DNA of 64,000 nt from Callorhinus ursinus (taxonomy: Eukaryota > Chordata > Mammalia > Carnivora > Otariidae). Below, in pieces: positions 22,851 to 35,091 of this stretch. Under the pieces are notes generated by a model. That model was not told the DNA's origin and searched no databases. It saw only the letters and a program-made list of their open reading frames with translations. The translations under genes and the position numbers were made by a program. Location: positions 51,001,504-51,065,503 of the forward strand of contig NW_020312817.1 of the NCBI RefSeq assembly GCF_003265705.1, in the 5' to 3' direction. The stretch's first letter is position 1. Every line of letters begins with the position of its first letter.

Positions 22851-24785
22851 CAAACTCCAGGACCATAAGGGAAAAATGTGGTGGGTGGGGGAAGTCCTTG
22901 AAAAGTTAACTTGGGTCAGGGAAATACCAGTATCTCTGTGGTCTTTCAGGAACAAAAAACATCTTTTGCAGAGGGCTAGTGTTTGAGCCAAGATATGAAG
23001 TGACCTTCATGGTTGGCTGGCTCAACCTCAAGTTTTCCTGGGGAGAGTCGGTCAGCTTTGCTAGAGTGCTTGCCAGTGGGCAGCGGAGCACTTGCCAGTG
23101 GGAATCAAGGAAATGATGGTTGAAGCAAGGAATGACTGTTATTTCTCACCAGCAGATAGGTACACATTACTTGCTGAAATGATTCAGCACTTTAAAGTTG
23201 AGAGCTGTGAGACTCTGTGAGTTACACATGGGGAACATAGGACCCAGGAGGGTCAGTGCCCTTGGAATACTTCTGGGATGGCTCTGTTCCCTTCTGCTTT
23301 GAGTCTCAGGCTGAGGTGTGCTTGTAGGCTTTTTCTTCTTTTTTCTCCTCACCGCTAACCTTACCCCCAAGGTTACTTGACTATTTATGATAGAATGTTC
23401 TAGAAAGCAGCAGGTAAAAATTTTCAGCTGTGGGGTGGGGGGACAGGGGAAGGACAGGAGGGGAAGGAAGGTGTTTCATCTATCCCATCAGTGCTTAAAG
23501 TACTACCATTTAAAAAAAAATGACATTATTCTGTTCTACCCTCACTCCCTGGAAAAAAACAGGCCTCTTGTCTGGATCTTTTCGTTTTAATGATTTCCAT
23601 GAAAAGGCTTTTACCCAGGCTCTGACATGACTGTCAGAACACACATTTAAATGCGAGACTGCTTAAAAGGCTATTGATATTCCCTGGTGGAAAAGAAAGT
23701 GCTTTAAAAAAAAAAAATCCATCTGTCCATACACAAGTTAACCCTGACTATTTTCTTTCTTCCTCCTCTTCTTCCTCCTCCTCCACTTTTTTGGTCAGAG
23801 ACTCAGGTTAAAGCCAGATCTCTGGCTTCACAAAAACTTGTGTGTCACCGTCTCCCAGAAGCTGTCATTTTCGTACATTGATGGCTCTGATTAATTTAAT
23901 CCAGATCCAAGGATATTGAGTGAGGAGGAAGAATGCTTAATTTTGATCTAAGGCTGCTGTTCAGTCTCCGACTGCTTCTTTTGAATCTGGGGCTCATTTC
24001 TGTTTGTATGTCTTGGATATGTTAGCAGAAGTCAATGGTCTGTAGGAATTGTGTATGGTATTCATAATCAAAGACACATTTGGCATGAAGTTACTAAGTG
24101 TTAGTGGGAATTAAAGTTCATATCAGATTGCTGTACTATATAAGCAGTCTGTTATGGCAAATGGGTTCTGATGTAACAACAAGGTATTTGATAAGATTTT
24201 AATTAATTGTTAGGCAGTTGAGCTGTCAACATGGTTGGTCTGTTCTCATGTTGGTGAGAGAATGTTCTGTCTATTAACCGTTAACCGTGATGTTCATTGT
24301 TCTCTTTCTTACATAAAGTGTGATGGTTTATTTACTGAACAAGCAGACTTAGGCAGTAAAATCCATAACTAGGAAAAAATTGCGCTACTGAGAATGCACT
24401 TCTGAGAAAAGTAATATAATTATCCAGATTTTATCCACTATAATCATGCTACCTGAACTTACCTAGACATTCATGGCTACTTATAAATAATTATAATTAT
24501 CTCATAAGTTCTAGTTTCTTTTTTGGAGTGACTGTTCTGAACTTTTCTCATGTCACTCAATTCCACAACTTTATTTCTGTTCTACATTTGAGTGAATGAC
24601 CTTTTACCTAGAAAAGGAAGATCATTAGGTAGAGATGTAGGCCATTAGGATAATTTTCTCAAATTCCTTTTTTTCTATTTCAAATTTCCCCTGGGCCATT
24701 CACCCTCCCTTTTCTGTTTCAGAGAAAGAAGTACTTGGCTTCCTTAATATAAGCCTTTTTTGATCCTGCTTCTTCCTAATTTTCT
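22849..24785. other. Unique sequence, no gene seen
   Basis: The longest stretch in the first half of the window without a recognised repeat. It holds a pyrimidine-rich tract (about 23755-23790), a G-rich stretch near 23435-23470 and an imperfect tandem duplication (GTGCTTGCCAGTGGGCAGCG / GCACTTGCCAGTGGGAATCA at 23067-23105). No coding exon could be supported. Confidence 0.5.
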
Positions 24786-24796
24786 AAAATGTTGTT

Positions 24797-27700
24797 ATTT
24801 ATTTATTTATTTTTTTAAAAAAATTTATTATGTTATGTTAGTCACCATACAGTACAGCATTAGTTTTTGATGTGGTGATCCACGATCCATTGTTTTTGTA
24901 TAACACCCAGTGCTCCATGCAGTAGTACATGCCCTCCTTAATACCCATCACTGAGCTAACCAATCCCCCCTCCCCCCTCCCCTCTAAACTTTGTTTCTCA
25001 GAGTCCATAGTCTCTCATGGTTCATCTCTCCCTCCAATTCCCTCCCCCCATTTTTCCCTTCCTTCTCCTAATGTCCTCCATGCCTTATGTTCCACAAATA
25101 AGTGAAACCATATGATAATTGACTTTCTCTGCTTGACTTATTTCACTTAGCATAATCTCCTCCAGTCCCATCCATGTTGATGTAAAAGTTGGGTATTCAT
25201 CCTTTCTGATGGCTGAGTAATATTCCATTGTATATATGGACCACATCTTCTTTATCAGTTCTTCTGTTGAAGGGCATCTTGGCTCTTTCCACAGTTTAGC
25301 TATTGCGGACATTGCTGCTCTGAACATTGGGGTGCATATGGCCCTTCTTTTCACTACATCTGTGTCTTTGGAGTAAATACCCAGTAGTGCAATTGCTGGG
25401 TCATAGGGTAGCTCTATTTTTAAATTTTTGAGGAACCTGCACACTGTTTTCCAAAGTGGCTGTACCAACTTGCATTCCCACCAACAGTGTAAGAGGGTTC
25501 CCCTTCCTCCACAACCTCTCCAACATTTGTTGTTTCTTTCCCTGTCCATTTTTGCCATTCTAACTGGTGTAAGGTGGTATCTCAATGTGGTTTTGATTTG
25601 AATTTCCCTGATGGCTAATGATGATGAACATTTTTTCATGTGTTTGTTAGCCATTTGTATGTCTTCTTCAGAGAAGTGTCTTTTCATATCTTCTGCCCAC
25701 TTTTTGACTTGATTATTTGTTTTTTGGTTGTTGAGTTTGAGAAGTTCTTTATAGATCTTGGATACCAGCCCTTTATCTGTAGTGTCATTTGCAAATATCT
25801 TCTCCCATTCAGTGGGTTGCCTCTTCGTTTTGTTGACTATTTCCTTTGCTGTGCAGAAGCTTTTTATCTTGATGAAGTCCCAAAAGTTCATTTTTGCTTT
25901 TGTCTCACTAGCTTTTGGAGATGTATCTTGAAAGAAGATGCTGTGGCTGATGTCAGAGAGGTTACTGCCTATGTTCTCTAGGATTTTGATGGATTCCTGT
26001 CTCATATTGAGGTCTTTCATCCACTTTGAGTTTATCTTTGTGAATGGTGTTAGAGAATGGTCCAGTTTCATTCTTCTGCATGTGGCTGTCTAATTTTCCC
26101 AGCACCATTTATTGAAGAGACTGTCTTTTTTCCATTGCATGTTTTTTCCTGCTCTGTCAAAGATTATTTGACCATAGAGTTGGGTCCATATCTGGGTTCT
26201 CTATTCTGTTCCATTGGTCTATACGTCTGTTTTTGTGCCAGTACCATGCTGTGTTGGTGATCACAGCTTTGTAATATAGCTTGAAATCGGGCAACGTGAT
26301 GCCCCCAGCTTTGTTTTTCTTTTTCAACATTTCCTTGGCAATTCGGGGTCTTTTCTGATTCCATACAAATTTTAGGATGGTTTGTTCCAGCACTTTGAAA
26401 TATGTCATTGGAATTTTGATCGGGATGGCATTGAAGGTATAGATTGCTCTGGGTAGCATAGACATTTTAACAAAGTTTATTCTTCCGATCCACGAGCATG
26501 GAATATTTTTCCATCTTTTTACGTCTTCTTCACTTTCTTTCATGAGTGTTCTGTAGTTCCTAGAGTATAGATCCTTTACCTCTTTGGTTAGGTTTATTCC
26601 GAGGTATCTTACGGTTTTTGGTGCTATTGTAAATGGAATTGTTTCTCTAATTTCTCTTTCTACAGTTGCATTGTTAGTGTATAGGAAAGCAACTGATTTC
26701 TATGAATTGATTTTGTACTCTGCCACATTACTGAATTGCTGTATGAGTTCTAGTAATTTGGGGGTGGAGTCTTTTGGGTTTTCCACATAAAGTATCATGT
26801 CGTCTGCAAAAAGAGAGAGTTTGACTTCTTTGCCAATTTGAATACCTTTTATTTCTTTTTGTTGTCTGATTGCTGTTGCTAGGACTTCTAGTACTATGTT
26901 GAACAATAGTGATGAGAGTGGGCATCCTTGACGTGCTCCTGATCTTAAGGGAAAGGCTCTCAGCTTTTCCCCATTGAGGATGATACTCGCTGTGGGTTTT
27001 TCATAGATGGATTTTATGAACCTGAGGAATGTTCCCTGTATCCCTATACTCTGGAGAGTTTTAATCAGGAAAGGATGTTGTATTTTGTCAAATGCTTTTT
27101 CTGAGGACCATATGGTTCTTTTCCCTCCTCTTATTAATGTGTTCTATCACATTGATTGATTTGTGAATGTTGAACCACACTTGCATCCCAGGGATAAATC
27201 CCACTTGGTCGTGGTAGATGATCCTTTTAATGTATTGTTGGATCCTATTAGCTAGGATTTTGTTGAGGATTTTGGAATCCATATTCATCAGGGATATCGG
27301 TGTGAAATTCTCCTTTTTGATGGGGTCTTTGCCTGGTTTGGGGATTAAGGTAATGCTGGCCTCATAGAATGAGTTTGGAAGTTTTCCTTCTGTTTCTATT
27401 TTTTGAAACAGCTTCAGTAGAATAGGTGTTATTTCTTCTTTGAATGGTTGGTAGAATTCCCCAGGGAATCCATCAGGCCCTGGACTCTTGTTTTTTGGGA
27501 GGTTTTTGATCACTGCTTCAATCTTGTTACTGGTTATTGGCCTATTCAGGTTGTCAATTTCTTCCTGTTTCAGTCTTGGCAGCTTATAGGTTTCCAGGAA
27601 GGCCTCCATTTCATCCAGATTGCTCAGTTTATTGGCATATAGTTGTTGATAATAATTTCTAATAATTGTTTCTATTTCCTTGGTGTTAGTTGTGATCTCT

Positions 27701-28122
27701 CCCCTTTCATTCATAATTTTATTAATTTGGGTCCTTTCTCTTTTCTTTTGGATAAGTCTGGTCAGTGGTTTATCGATCTTATTAATTCTTTCAAAGAACC
27801 AACTTCTAGTTTTGTTGATCTGATCTACTGTGTTTCTGGTTTCTAATTCATTGATCTCTGCTTTAATTTTAATTATTTCTCTTCTAATGCATGGCTTAGG
27901 CATTGTTGTTGCTTTTTCTCTAGTTCTTTAAGGTGTAGAGTTAGTTGGTGAATTCGGGATTTTTCTATTTTTTTGAGTGAGGCTTGGATGGCTATGTATT
28001 TCCCCCTTAGGACCACTTTTGCAGTATCCCATAGGTTTTGGGCTGATGTGTTTTCATTCTCATTGATTTCCATGAATTGTTTAAGTTCTTCTTTGATTTC
28101 CTGGTTGACCCAAACATTCTTT
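24797..28122 (-). mobile_element. 5'-truncated L1 (3.3 kb), ORF2 plus 3' UTR
   Basis: A LINE-1 in minus orientation with its 3' end at the left. The 3' UTR (24797 to about 25084) is followed, reading on the minus strand, by the C-terminal ORF2 segment at 25085-26071. That segment has a Cys/His-rich [17 protein letters not shown] stretch. Further upstream are 26157-26543, then 26700-26906 with the reverse-transcriptase catalytic motif FADDMILY, and 27088-27903 with [13 protein letters not shown] of the RT fingers. The frame is broken several times, so the copy is not functional. It is truncated before the endonuclease domain and lacks ORF1 and the 5' UTR. A near-perfect target-site duplication AAAAYGTTGTT lies at 24786-24796 and 28123-28133, marking one truncated insertion. 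Several plus-strand open frames over this interval are antisense shadows. Confidence 0.96.
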
Positions 28123-28133
28123 AAAACGTTGTT

Positions 28134-28685
28134 TTAAGTGATTTCCTCTCTTAAATTTTTGGTCCCTTGTTTGGCTCTTTTCCTTCTGCTCACAAACTTG
28201 GTCTTGTACTTTATTAATAATAATAATAATATTTAAAGAATAAAAAAGAAAGTATTCTTTTAGCCATACTGCCCTCTTGAATGGAGCTTTGGCTTTATAG
28301 TTCTTTTTAATGCTTTTGCGGTGATAGCTTTGAAGTTTTTCAGTTCAATTCAGTATTTACTGAGACTTACTATGTGCTTAGCTCAAAGATCAGCCAGCTA
28401 CAGCCTCTGTCTTCTAAGAGTTTAGGTATATTTCAGTGTAGTAAAGAAGATTAGGTCTAGTTATGATATTAAGTGATAGATGCTTTAATAGAGCAATGTA
28501 CTCAGTGCTGTGGGAACTTACCCTGGCATTTACAGTGTGCCCTCAACCTGTCTTTGGATTCTTACCTCTTATTGAATGTCTGATGACTCTCCTAATGAAG
28601 GATAAAAAAATTAATGCTCTTATATTCCTTTCTTTTCATCTCTTTTATTCTATCTTTTGTTGTGGGGGGTGAGATCTGGTTATAA
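28134..28685. other. Unique or very diverged sequence
   Basis: A short (ATA)n lies at about 28212-28233. TATTTACTGAGACTTACTATGTGC at about 28352 hints at a decayed L2/MIR tail but cannot be assigned securely. Confidence 0.4.
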
Positions 28686-28689
28686 TTAT

Positions 28690-28770
28690 AATTAAAATAA
28701 TGCTGCAATAACCATAGGAATGCAGATATCTTTTTGATATCCTGTTTTCATTTCCTTTGGATAAATCCTG
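28690..28770 (-). repeat. Short L1 ORF2 fragment
   Basis: ATGCTGCAATAACCATAGGAAT and TTTTCATTTCCTTTGGATAAAT match the common 3' ORF2/UTR border of L1 read in minus orientation. Confidence 0.55.
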
Positions 28771-29261
28771 CTTTTTTCCCTATAAAATGAAGTTTTTTTT
28801 ATATATCATAATTTTTATTAAATATAAAGCTTCTAATTATAGAGGTTTCATGTTGTCTTATCAATGTGTGATAAGTTATTGAGAGCTAATTACATTTTAA
28901 AATAATCAGTGTTCTGATCCCTTCATACTCAACTTCTGCAGCCACGAGTAATTTATTTTGGATCAAGATTAGTTGCATTTCTAACTTCAAGTAGAGTTTT
29001 CAAGATGGTTCATAAAATGCAACTTTTACTTAGGGAGGATTTTTTTTTTAAATATAAGAATCTGTCTCCCTAATATTTGTTATTTTAAAATGTCTTCTTG
29101 GCTTTTTTTCCCCCTATATTAACAGACAGTATTTTTTAGGAAAGTTTTAGGTTAAAAAAAATTGAGCACAGAGTTCCCATATACTTTTTTCTTTCTAGCA
29201 GTTTTCCTTATTCTCTTGCATTATAGGGGTATATTTGTTACAGTTGATGAACTGATATTGT

Positions 29262-29990
29262 TATTATTTTAAAAATTGAGATATAATTGACATATAACAT
29301 TGTATAAGTTTAAGCTGTATATTTTAAGCTGTGTTGATTTGGTGTATTTTTATATAGCTGTAGGATTACCACCATATGGTTAGCTAACATCTCTAGCATG
29401 TCACATAATTATCATTTCTTTTTTGTGATGAGAACATTTAAGATATAGTCTCTTAGCAGCTGTGAAGTTCATAATACAGTATTTTTGATCCTAATCACTA
29501 TGCTGTCCTCTAGAGCTTATTTATTGACTAGTTGCAAATTTGAGCTCTAAACATCTCTCCAGTTATCCTGCTCCCCAGCCCCTAGTAACCACCATTCTAC
29601 CCTCTGTTATTATGAATTTGGCTTTTTTAGATTCCACATATAACTGGAATCATACTGTGTTTGTCTTTCTCTGCGTAACTTAACTTGTTTAACACAATGC
29701 CCTCAAAGTCCATCCATGTCGTTGTAAATGGCAAGATTTATCCAAAGGAAGTGAAAACAGGATATCAAAAAGATATGTTTTTCCTATGTTTATTGCAGCA
29801 TTATTTACAATGCCAAGGTAGGAACCAACCTAAGGGTCTGTCAGTGAATGAATGGATAAAGGCGATGTGGGAGGTGTGTGTGTGTGTGTATTGGCAGCTC
29901 TATATCTATGTATAATGAAATATTCAGATATGAGAAAGACGGAAATACTGCTATTTGTGACAATATAATATATTATTATTATTATTTTGT
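29262..29990 (-). mobile_element. L1 insertion with 5' inversion (twin priming)
   Basis: The segment from about 29262 to 29735 is L1 3' UTR and end of ORF2 in minus orientation (TTGAGATATAATTGACATATA ... GTCCATCCATGTCGTTGTAAA). From about 29736 to 29965 the orientation flips: ATGTTTATTGCAGCATTATTT and GAATGAATGGATAAAGGCGATG are the immediately upstream L1 sequence in plus orientation. The two halves meet at nearly adjacent element positions, as expected from twin priming. Flanking ATTGTTATTATTTT (about 29268) and ATTATTATTATTTT (about 29973) are a plausible target-site duplication. It is nested in the older L1 listed separately. Confidence 0.72.
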
Positions 29991-31754
29991 GATGACATAA
30001 TATATTGTTAACCAAAGTTCATAATTTACACTAAGGTTTATTCTTTATGTTGGAATGCATAATGTCATGTATTCATCATTGAAATGTCATACAGAATAGT
30101 TCACCATGCTAAAAATGCTCTATTCTTCACAACTGTTTATTTACTCCTTACCCCACCCCCAAACCTCTGACAGCCATTGATCTTTTTATTGCTCTGTAGT
30201 CTTGCTTTTCCTGAAATGTCATATGGTTAGATTCGTATAGTGTATAGCCTTTCAGAATGGGTTTTTTTTTTCACTTAGCAGTATGCATTTAAGGTTCCTC
30301 TGTGTCTCTTTATGGCATGATAGCTCATTTTTCTTGGTTTTAGAAGAATATTCCATTATATGGATGTACCATAGTTTGTTTTCCATTCTCCTATTGAGGG
30401 ATGTCTTGGTAGCTTCCAACTTTTGGCAATTATGAGTGTAGTTGCTATAAATATTTGTATGCATATAAATTTTAAATTTATTGGGTATATACCTAAGAGT
30501 GCAGTTGATGGCTCATGAGATAAGACTATATTTAGCTTTGTAAGAAACCACTGAAGTGCCTTCCAAAGTGGCTTTTGCATTCCCACCAGCAATCAATGAG
30601 AGTTCCTGTTGCTCCACATCCTCACCAGCATTTGGTATTGTCAGTTTTTTTTTTTTAATTTTAGCCATAATAGTGGTATCTTCTTCTTGTTTTAATTAGC
30701 AATTCTCTAATAACAGATGATGTTGAGCATCTTTTCATATGCTTATTTGCCACCTGTACATCTTCTTTGGTGAGGTGTCTCTTCAGAATTTTTGCTCATT
30801 TTTTGATTGGGTTGTTTATTTTTTTTGAGTTTTAAGAGTCCTTTATATATTTTGGATGCCAATACTTTTATCAGATAGGCATTCTGTAAAGATTTTATCA
30901 CAGTCTGTGGGTTGTCTGTTCTCATAATAGTGTCTTTCACAGAAAAGATGTTTTTTAATTTTAATGAACTCTAACATCAGTTTTTCTTTCATGGGGCGTG
31001 CATTTTGAATGGTTAGCTAAAATGCTTCACCAAACCCAAGGTCACCTAGATTTTCTCTAATGTTCTTTTCTGGTAGTTTTACATTTTTGCATTTTTATTT
31101 AGGTCTATGATCCATTTTGATTTAATTATTTTTATGAATGATATTAAGATCTGTGTCTACATTCATTTTATTGCATGTGGATGTCCAGTTCTAGCACCAT
31201 TAGTTGAAATGACTCTTCTTTTTCCACTGAATTGCCTTTGTTTTATTGTCAAAGATCAGATGACTGTATTTGTGTGAGTCTATTTATGTACTCTCAATTC
31301 TGTTCCCATTGATGTATTTGTCTGTTTTTTTTTTTTTTTTTTTTTTGCCAGTAGCACACTGTCTTGATGACACATCTTTATACTAAGTCATGAAGTTTGA
31401 CACTGTTAGTTCTCTGGTGTTTTTTGCCATCAGTATAATGTTGACTATTCTGTGTCTTTTGTTTTTCCATATAAACTTTAGAATTAGCTATCGATATCTA
31501 CAAAGTAACTTGCTGGAATTTTATTGGTACTGTGTTGAATCTATAGATCAAGTTGGGAAAAACTGGTATCTTAACAGTACTGAGTCTTATTATCAATGAA
31601 CATGAAATTTTTCTCCATTTATTTAGATCTTCTTTGATTTCTTTCATTTAATTTTGTAATTATCGTCCAATAGGTTTTGTACATATTTTGGTAGATTTAT
31701 ACCTAACTATTTCTTTTGGGTGCTAATGTAAGTAGCATTATGTTGTAATTTTCT

Positions 31755-31959
31755 TTCTTTCTTTTTTTAAAATTTATTTTATTTTATTTATTTGAGAGAG
31801 AGAGAATGAGAGATAGAGAGCACGAGAGGGAAGAGGGTCAGAGGGAGAAGCAGATTCCCCGCCGAGCAGGGAGCCCGATGCGGGACTCGATCCCGGGACT
31901 CCAGGATCATGACCTGAGCCAAAGGCAGTCGCTTAACCAACTGAGCCACCCAGGTGCCC
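31755..31959 (-). mobile_element. CAN-SINE (SINEC) inside an L1
   Basis: Minus-oriented copy with a perfect 16-bp target-site duplication TATGTTGTAATTTTCT at 31739-31754 and 31960-31975. It lies inside the old L1 ORF2 remnant. Confidence 0.97.
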
Positions 31960-32349
31960 TATGTTGTAATTTTCTAATTCCAATTGTTCATTGCAGGAAT
32001 TTAGTGAAGCAATTGACTGTTGTATATTCATCTCCATCCTGCAGTCTTTCAATAATCACTTACTAGTTCTAGGAACTTTTTAAAATTGATTCTTTAGAAA
32101 TTTCTACGTAGACAATCATGTCATCTTCAAACAAAGACGGTTTTATTTCTTCATTCCCAATTTGTAGACATGTAATTTCCTTTTTTTGCCATAGTGCTTT
32201 AGCTAGCACTTCTAGTATGATGTTGATTTGGAGTGATGGAGGGGCCATCTTTGCCCTCTTCCTGATCTTAGGAGGAAAGCATGTAGTTTATCAACATTAA
32301 GTATGTGCTATAGATTTTCTTTTACAGATGTTCTTTATCAAATTTAGGA

Positions 32350-33240
32350 AATAACATAATTATGTAATACACCTTTTATTCTTGGTAATTTTCTTTGTTC
32401 TGAATTCTGTTTTGTCTGAAAAGGATATAGTTAGTCCATCTTTCTTTGGATTAATGTTAGCATGGTATAGCTTTCTCCATCTCTTTACTTTTCCAATCTA
32501 TCTGTGCCTTATGCTTATTTATTTAATTATCTTAAAGATTTTATTTATTTTAGAGAGAGAAAATATGAGTAGGGGAAGGGGAAGAGGGAGAAGCAGAAAA
32601 TTCTAAGCAGACTCCACGTGGAGTGTGGCACCTGACTTGGGGCTCGATCTCATGACCCCGATATTGTGACCTGAGCCGAAACCAAGAGTCGGACACTTAC
32701 CCTACTGAGCCACCCAGGCATCCCTGCGACTTTATACTCAAAGTGGGTTTCTTGTAGGGAACATATAATTGGGTCTTGTTTTTTATCTACTCTTTCAGTC
32801 ACTTTTAACTGCTGTATTTTGACCATTCACACAAAGTGATTATTGATGTAGTTGGATTAATATATACCATGTTTGTAATTTTTTAAGTCATTTCATTTGT
32901 TCTTTCTTTTTTTATCTTCTCCTTTTCTGCCTTCTCTGGTTTTAACTGAGTGTTTTATGAGATTTCATTTTCTTTCTTCTCTCAGCAACTAATTATACTT
33001 TATTTTTATTTATTTATTTTTTTACTGGCTGCTCTAGGATTTGCAACACAGTTTTGTAATTAATCTAAGTCCATTTCAAATAATGTTATAACACTTTACA
33101 GGTAGAGTAGATATAACAGAATTCCCAGTTCCTCCTTCAGGTCCCTTACATCATTGCTGTTATACATTTCTCTTATCAATGAACTGTTATAACCCAATAC
33201 ATTTAGCTTATTATTATTAAAAATTATAATTTTTTTATTT
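32350..33240 (-). repeat. Old L1 fragment split by a SINE
   Basis: TTTTGTCTGAAAAGGATATAG, TTAATGTTAGCATGGTATAGC and, past the SINE, GGGTTTCTTGTAGGGAACATA, TGATTATTGATGTAGTTGG and TGGCTGCTCTAGGATTTGC match an old L1 read in minus orientation. A CAN-SINE splits it at about 32531-32725. Confidence 0.65.
32531..32725 (-). mobile_element. CAN-SINE, older subfamily
   Basis: Minus-oriented copy whose body reads GAGCCGAAACCAAGAGTCGG and GACACTTACCCTACTGAGCC rather than the GAAGGCAGATGCTTAACC form. This is the variant I associate with older Carnivora-wide copies. No clear target-site duplication, and it is more diverged than its neighbours. Confidence 0.9.
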
Positions 33241-34880
33241 AGGTAAAATTCAGTGACATAAAATTAACCATTTTAAGGTGAACATTTTAATGGCATTTAG
33301 TACATTTTTTTGATTTTTGTTTTTTTAAAATTTGGAGATAATTATAGAATTACTCAGGGGCATTCTACAAAATAACCAAACAGTGTAAAGTTGTAAATAA
33401 GAGTTGTAAAAAATAATGTAGAGATTTCCCATCTACCTTTACCCATCCATCTTCCTCTGTGATAACATCTTTCATAACCATAGAACATTAACATTTACTA
33501 AAATTAAGGAATTAACCTTGATACAGATCTATTAACTACTGTACAGAACTTATTTAGATTTCACCAGTTGCCACTAATATCATTTTCATGTTCTAGGATC
33601 AAATCTAGGAGCCGTTGTTGCATTTAGTTGCTCTGTCTCATTATTCTTTTTTAACCTGTGGCTGTTTCTCAGTCTTTTCTCTCTTTTATGACCTTTACAC
33701 TGTTCGGTTATTTTGTAGAATGCCCCTGAGTTTGCGTTTGTCTGATGTTTTCTCAAGATTAGATTGAGGTTGTGCATTATTAGAATGAATACCAAAGAGG
33801 TAATACGTTCTCAGTGCATCATGTTGGGGGTTACATGATATCAATATTTATTAGCAACTTTGGTTGGTTAATGTGATGTCTGCCAGGGTACTCCAGTATA
33901 AAGTTACTTATTTTCCTTTTGTAATTAAAAGTATCAGTTGGCCATAAATGTCTGTTCTGATGCATTTATATACATGTCTGTCTTTATACCAATATATCCT
34001 GATGCTGTCTTATCATTGCAGTTTTATAATACTGAAATTCTGAAATCAGGTTGTGTACACTTATTTTTCTTCTGCAAAATTATTTTGGCTATTCTGTATC
34101 CCTGCATTTCCATAAATTTTCAAATCAGCCTGTCAGTTTCTGCCAAAATCCTGCTGGGATTTTGATTGGGCATTTATTGTATCTATAGATCAATTTGGGG
34201 AGAATTAACATCTTAACAACAATAAGTCTTGTCCATGGTAATGATGTACCTCTCCATTTATTTTGGTCTGTTGATTTCTCTCAACAATACTTGGCATTTT
34301 TTAAAGGTACAGGTATTTTACACCATTGGTTAAAAGTATCTCTTAAGTATTTCATATTTTTGATACTATTGTAAGTAGTCTTGTTTTTTCCAGATTGTTT
34401 ATTGTTAGATAGAATGTAGAAATACAATTGATTTTTGTATATTGACCTTGTATCCTATGAACTTGTTAAATTTTCTTATCAGTTCTGATAGGTTTTTTTT
34501 TTTTTGAGATTCTGTCTGATTTTCTATAGATGATCATCTGCAAAGACAGGTTCACAGTCCTGACCCCCTAACCTCTATGCCATTTTTTTCTTATTTTTGC
34601 CTTTTTATTCTGGCTGAGACTTCCAGTTCACTGCTGAATAAAAGCAGTGGGAACAACTATCTTTGTCTTGTTCCCGTTCTAAGAAGACAAATATTTAGTT
34701 GTTTACCATTAAGTCTGATGTTACACACTTAATCCAAGTAAAGGCCTTTATTAATTTGAGGAAGTTCCCTTCTATTTGTAGTTTGCTGAAAGTTTTTACC
34801 CTGAAAGGGTGTTAAATTTTTCAGTTGCTCTTTTGTGCATCTGTTGAGGTGATCACTGGTTTTTCATTTTTAGTCTCTTA
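33240..34880 (-). repeat. Cluster of old L1 3'-UTR and ORF2 fragments
   Basis: 33240-33300 is an L1 3' terminus (AATTCAGTGACATAAAATTAACC). 33300-33930 is an L1ME/L1M4-like 3' UTR (GGAGATAATTATAGAATTACTC, TTGTCTGATGTTTTCTCAAG, ATCATGTTGGGGGTTACATG). 33930-34880 is L1 ORF2 (TGCCAAAATCCTGCTGGGATT, CTATAGATCAATTTGGGGAG). All are in minus orientation. Subfamily names are tentative. Confidence 0.65.
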
Positions 34881-34908
34881 ATGTAGTGAATTACCTGGTT
34901 AATTTTTT

Positions 34909-35091
34909 TAAAAGATTTTATTTATTTGAGAGAGAGAATGAGAGAGAGAGCATGAGAGGGGGGAGGGTCAGAGGGAGAAGCAGACTCCCTGCTGAGCAGG
35001 GAGCCCGATGTGGACTGATGCTGGGGCTCCAGGATTACGACCCAAGCTGAAGGCAGTCGTTTAACCAACTGAGCCACCCAGGCGCCGTACT
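34909..35091 (-). mobile_element. CAN-SINE (SINEC)
   Basis: Minus-oriented copy with a 13-bp target-site duplication TGGTTAATTTTTT at 34896-34908 and 35092-35104. It carries a short internal change around CCGATGTGGACTGATGC. Confidence 0.94.

Larger units (their letters stand above)
29100..32350 (-). repeat. Old L1 (outer element), split by two insertions
   Basis: The 3' end begins near 29100 (TATTAACAGACAGTATTTTTT, TTGAGCACAGAGTTCCC) and breaks at about 29262. It resumes near 29990 with GTTCATAATTTACACTAAGG and AATGTCATGTATTCATCATTG, which is the expected next part of the same 3' UTR. ORF2 remnants in minus orientation then run through 30250-32330 (for example ATGGATGTACCATAGTTTG at about 30361, and TTCAAACAAAGACGGTTTTA at about 32127). 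It is interrupted by a second L1 (29262-29990) and by a CAN-SINE (31755-31959). A run of 22 T lies at about 31326-31347. Confidence 0.75.

Noticed and set aside
22610..22991. Val-Cys and Thr-His repeat frames
   Set aside because: They are translations of the CA microsatellite and run through the N gap.
25640..25981. Plus-strand open frame of 113 codons
   Set aside because: It lies antisense to the L1 ORF2 segment at 25085-26071 and has no domain of its own. The same applies to the plus-strand frames at 26057, 26584, 27448 and 27643.
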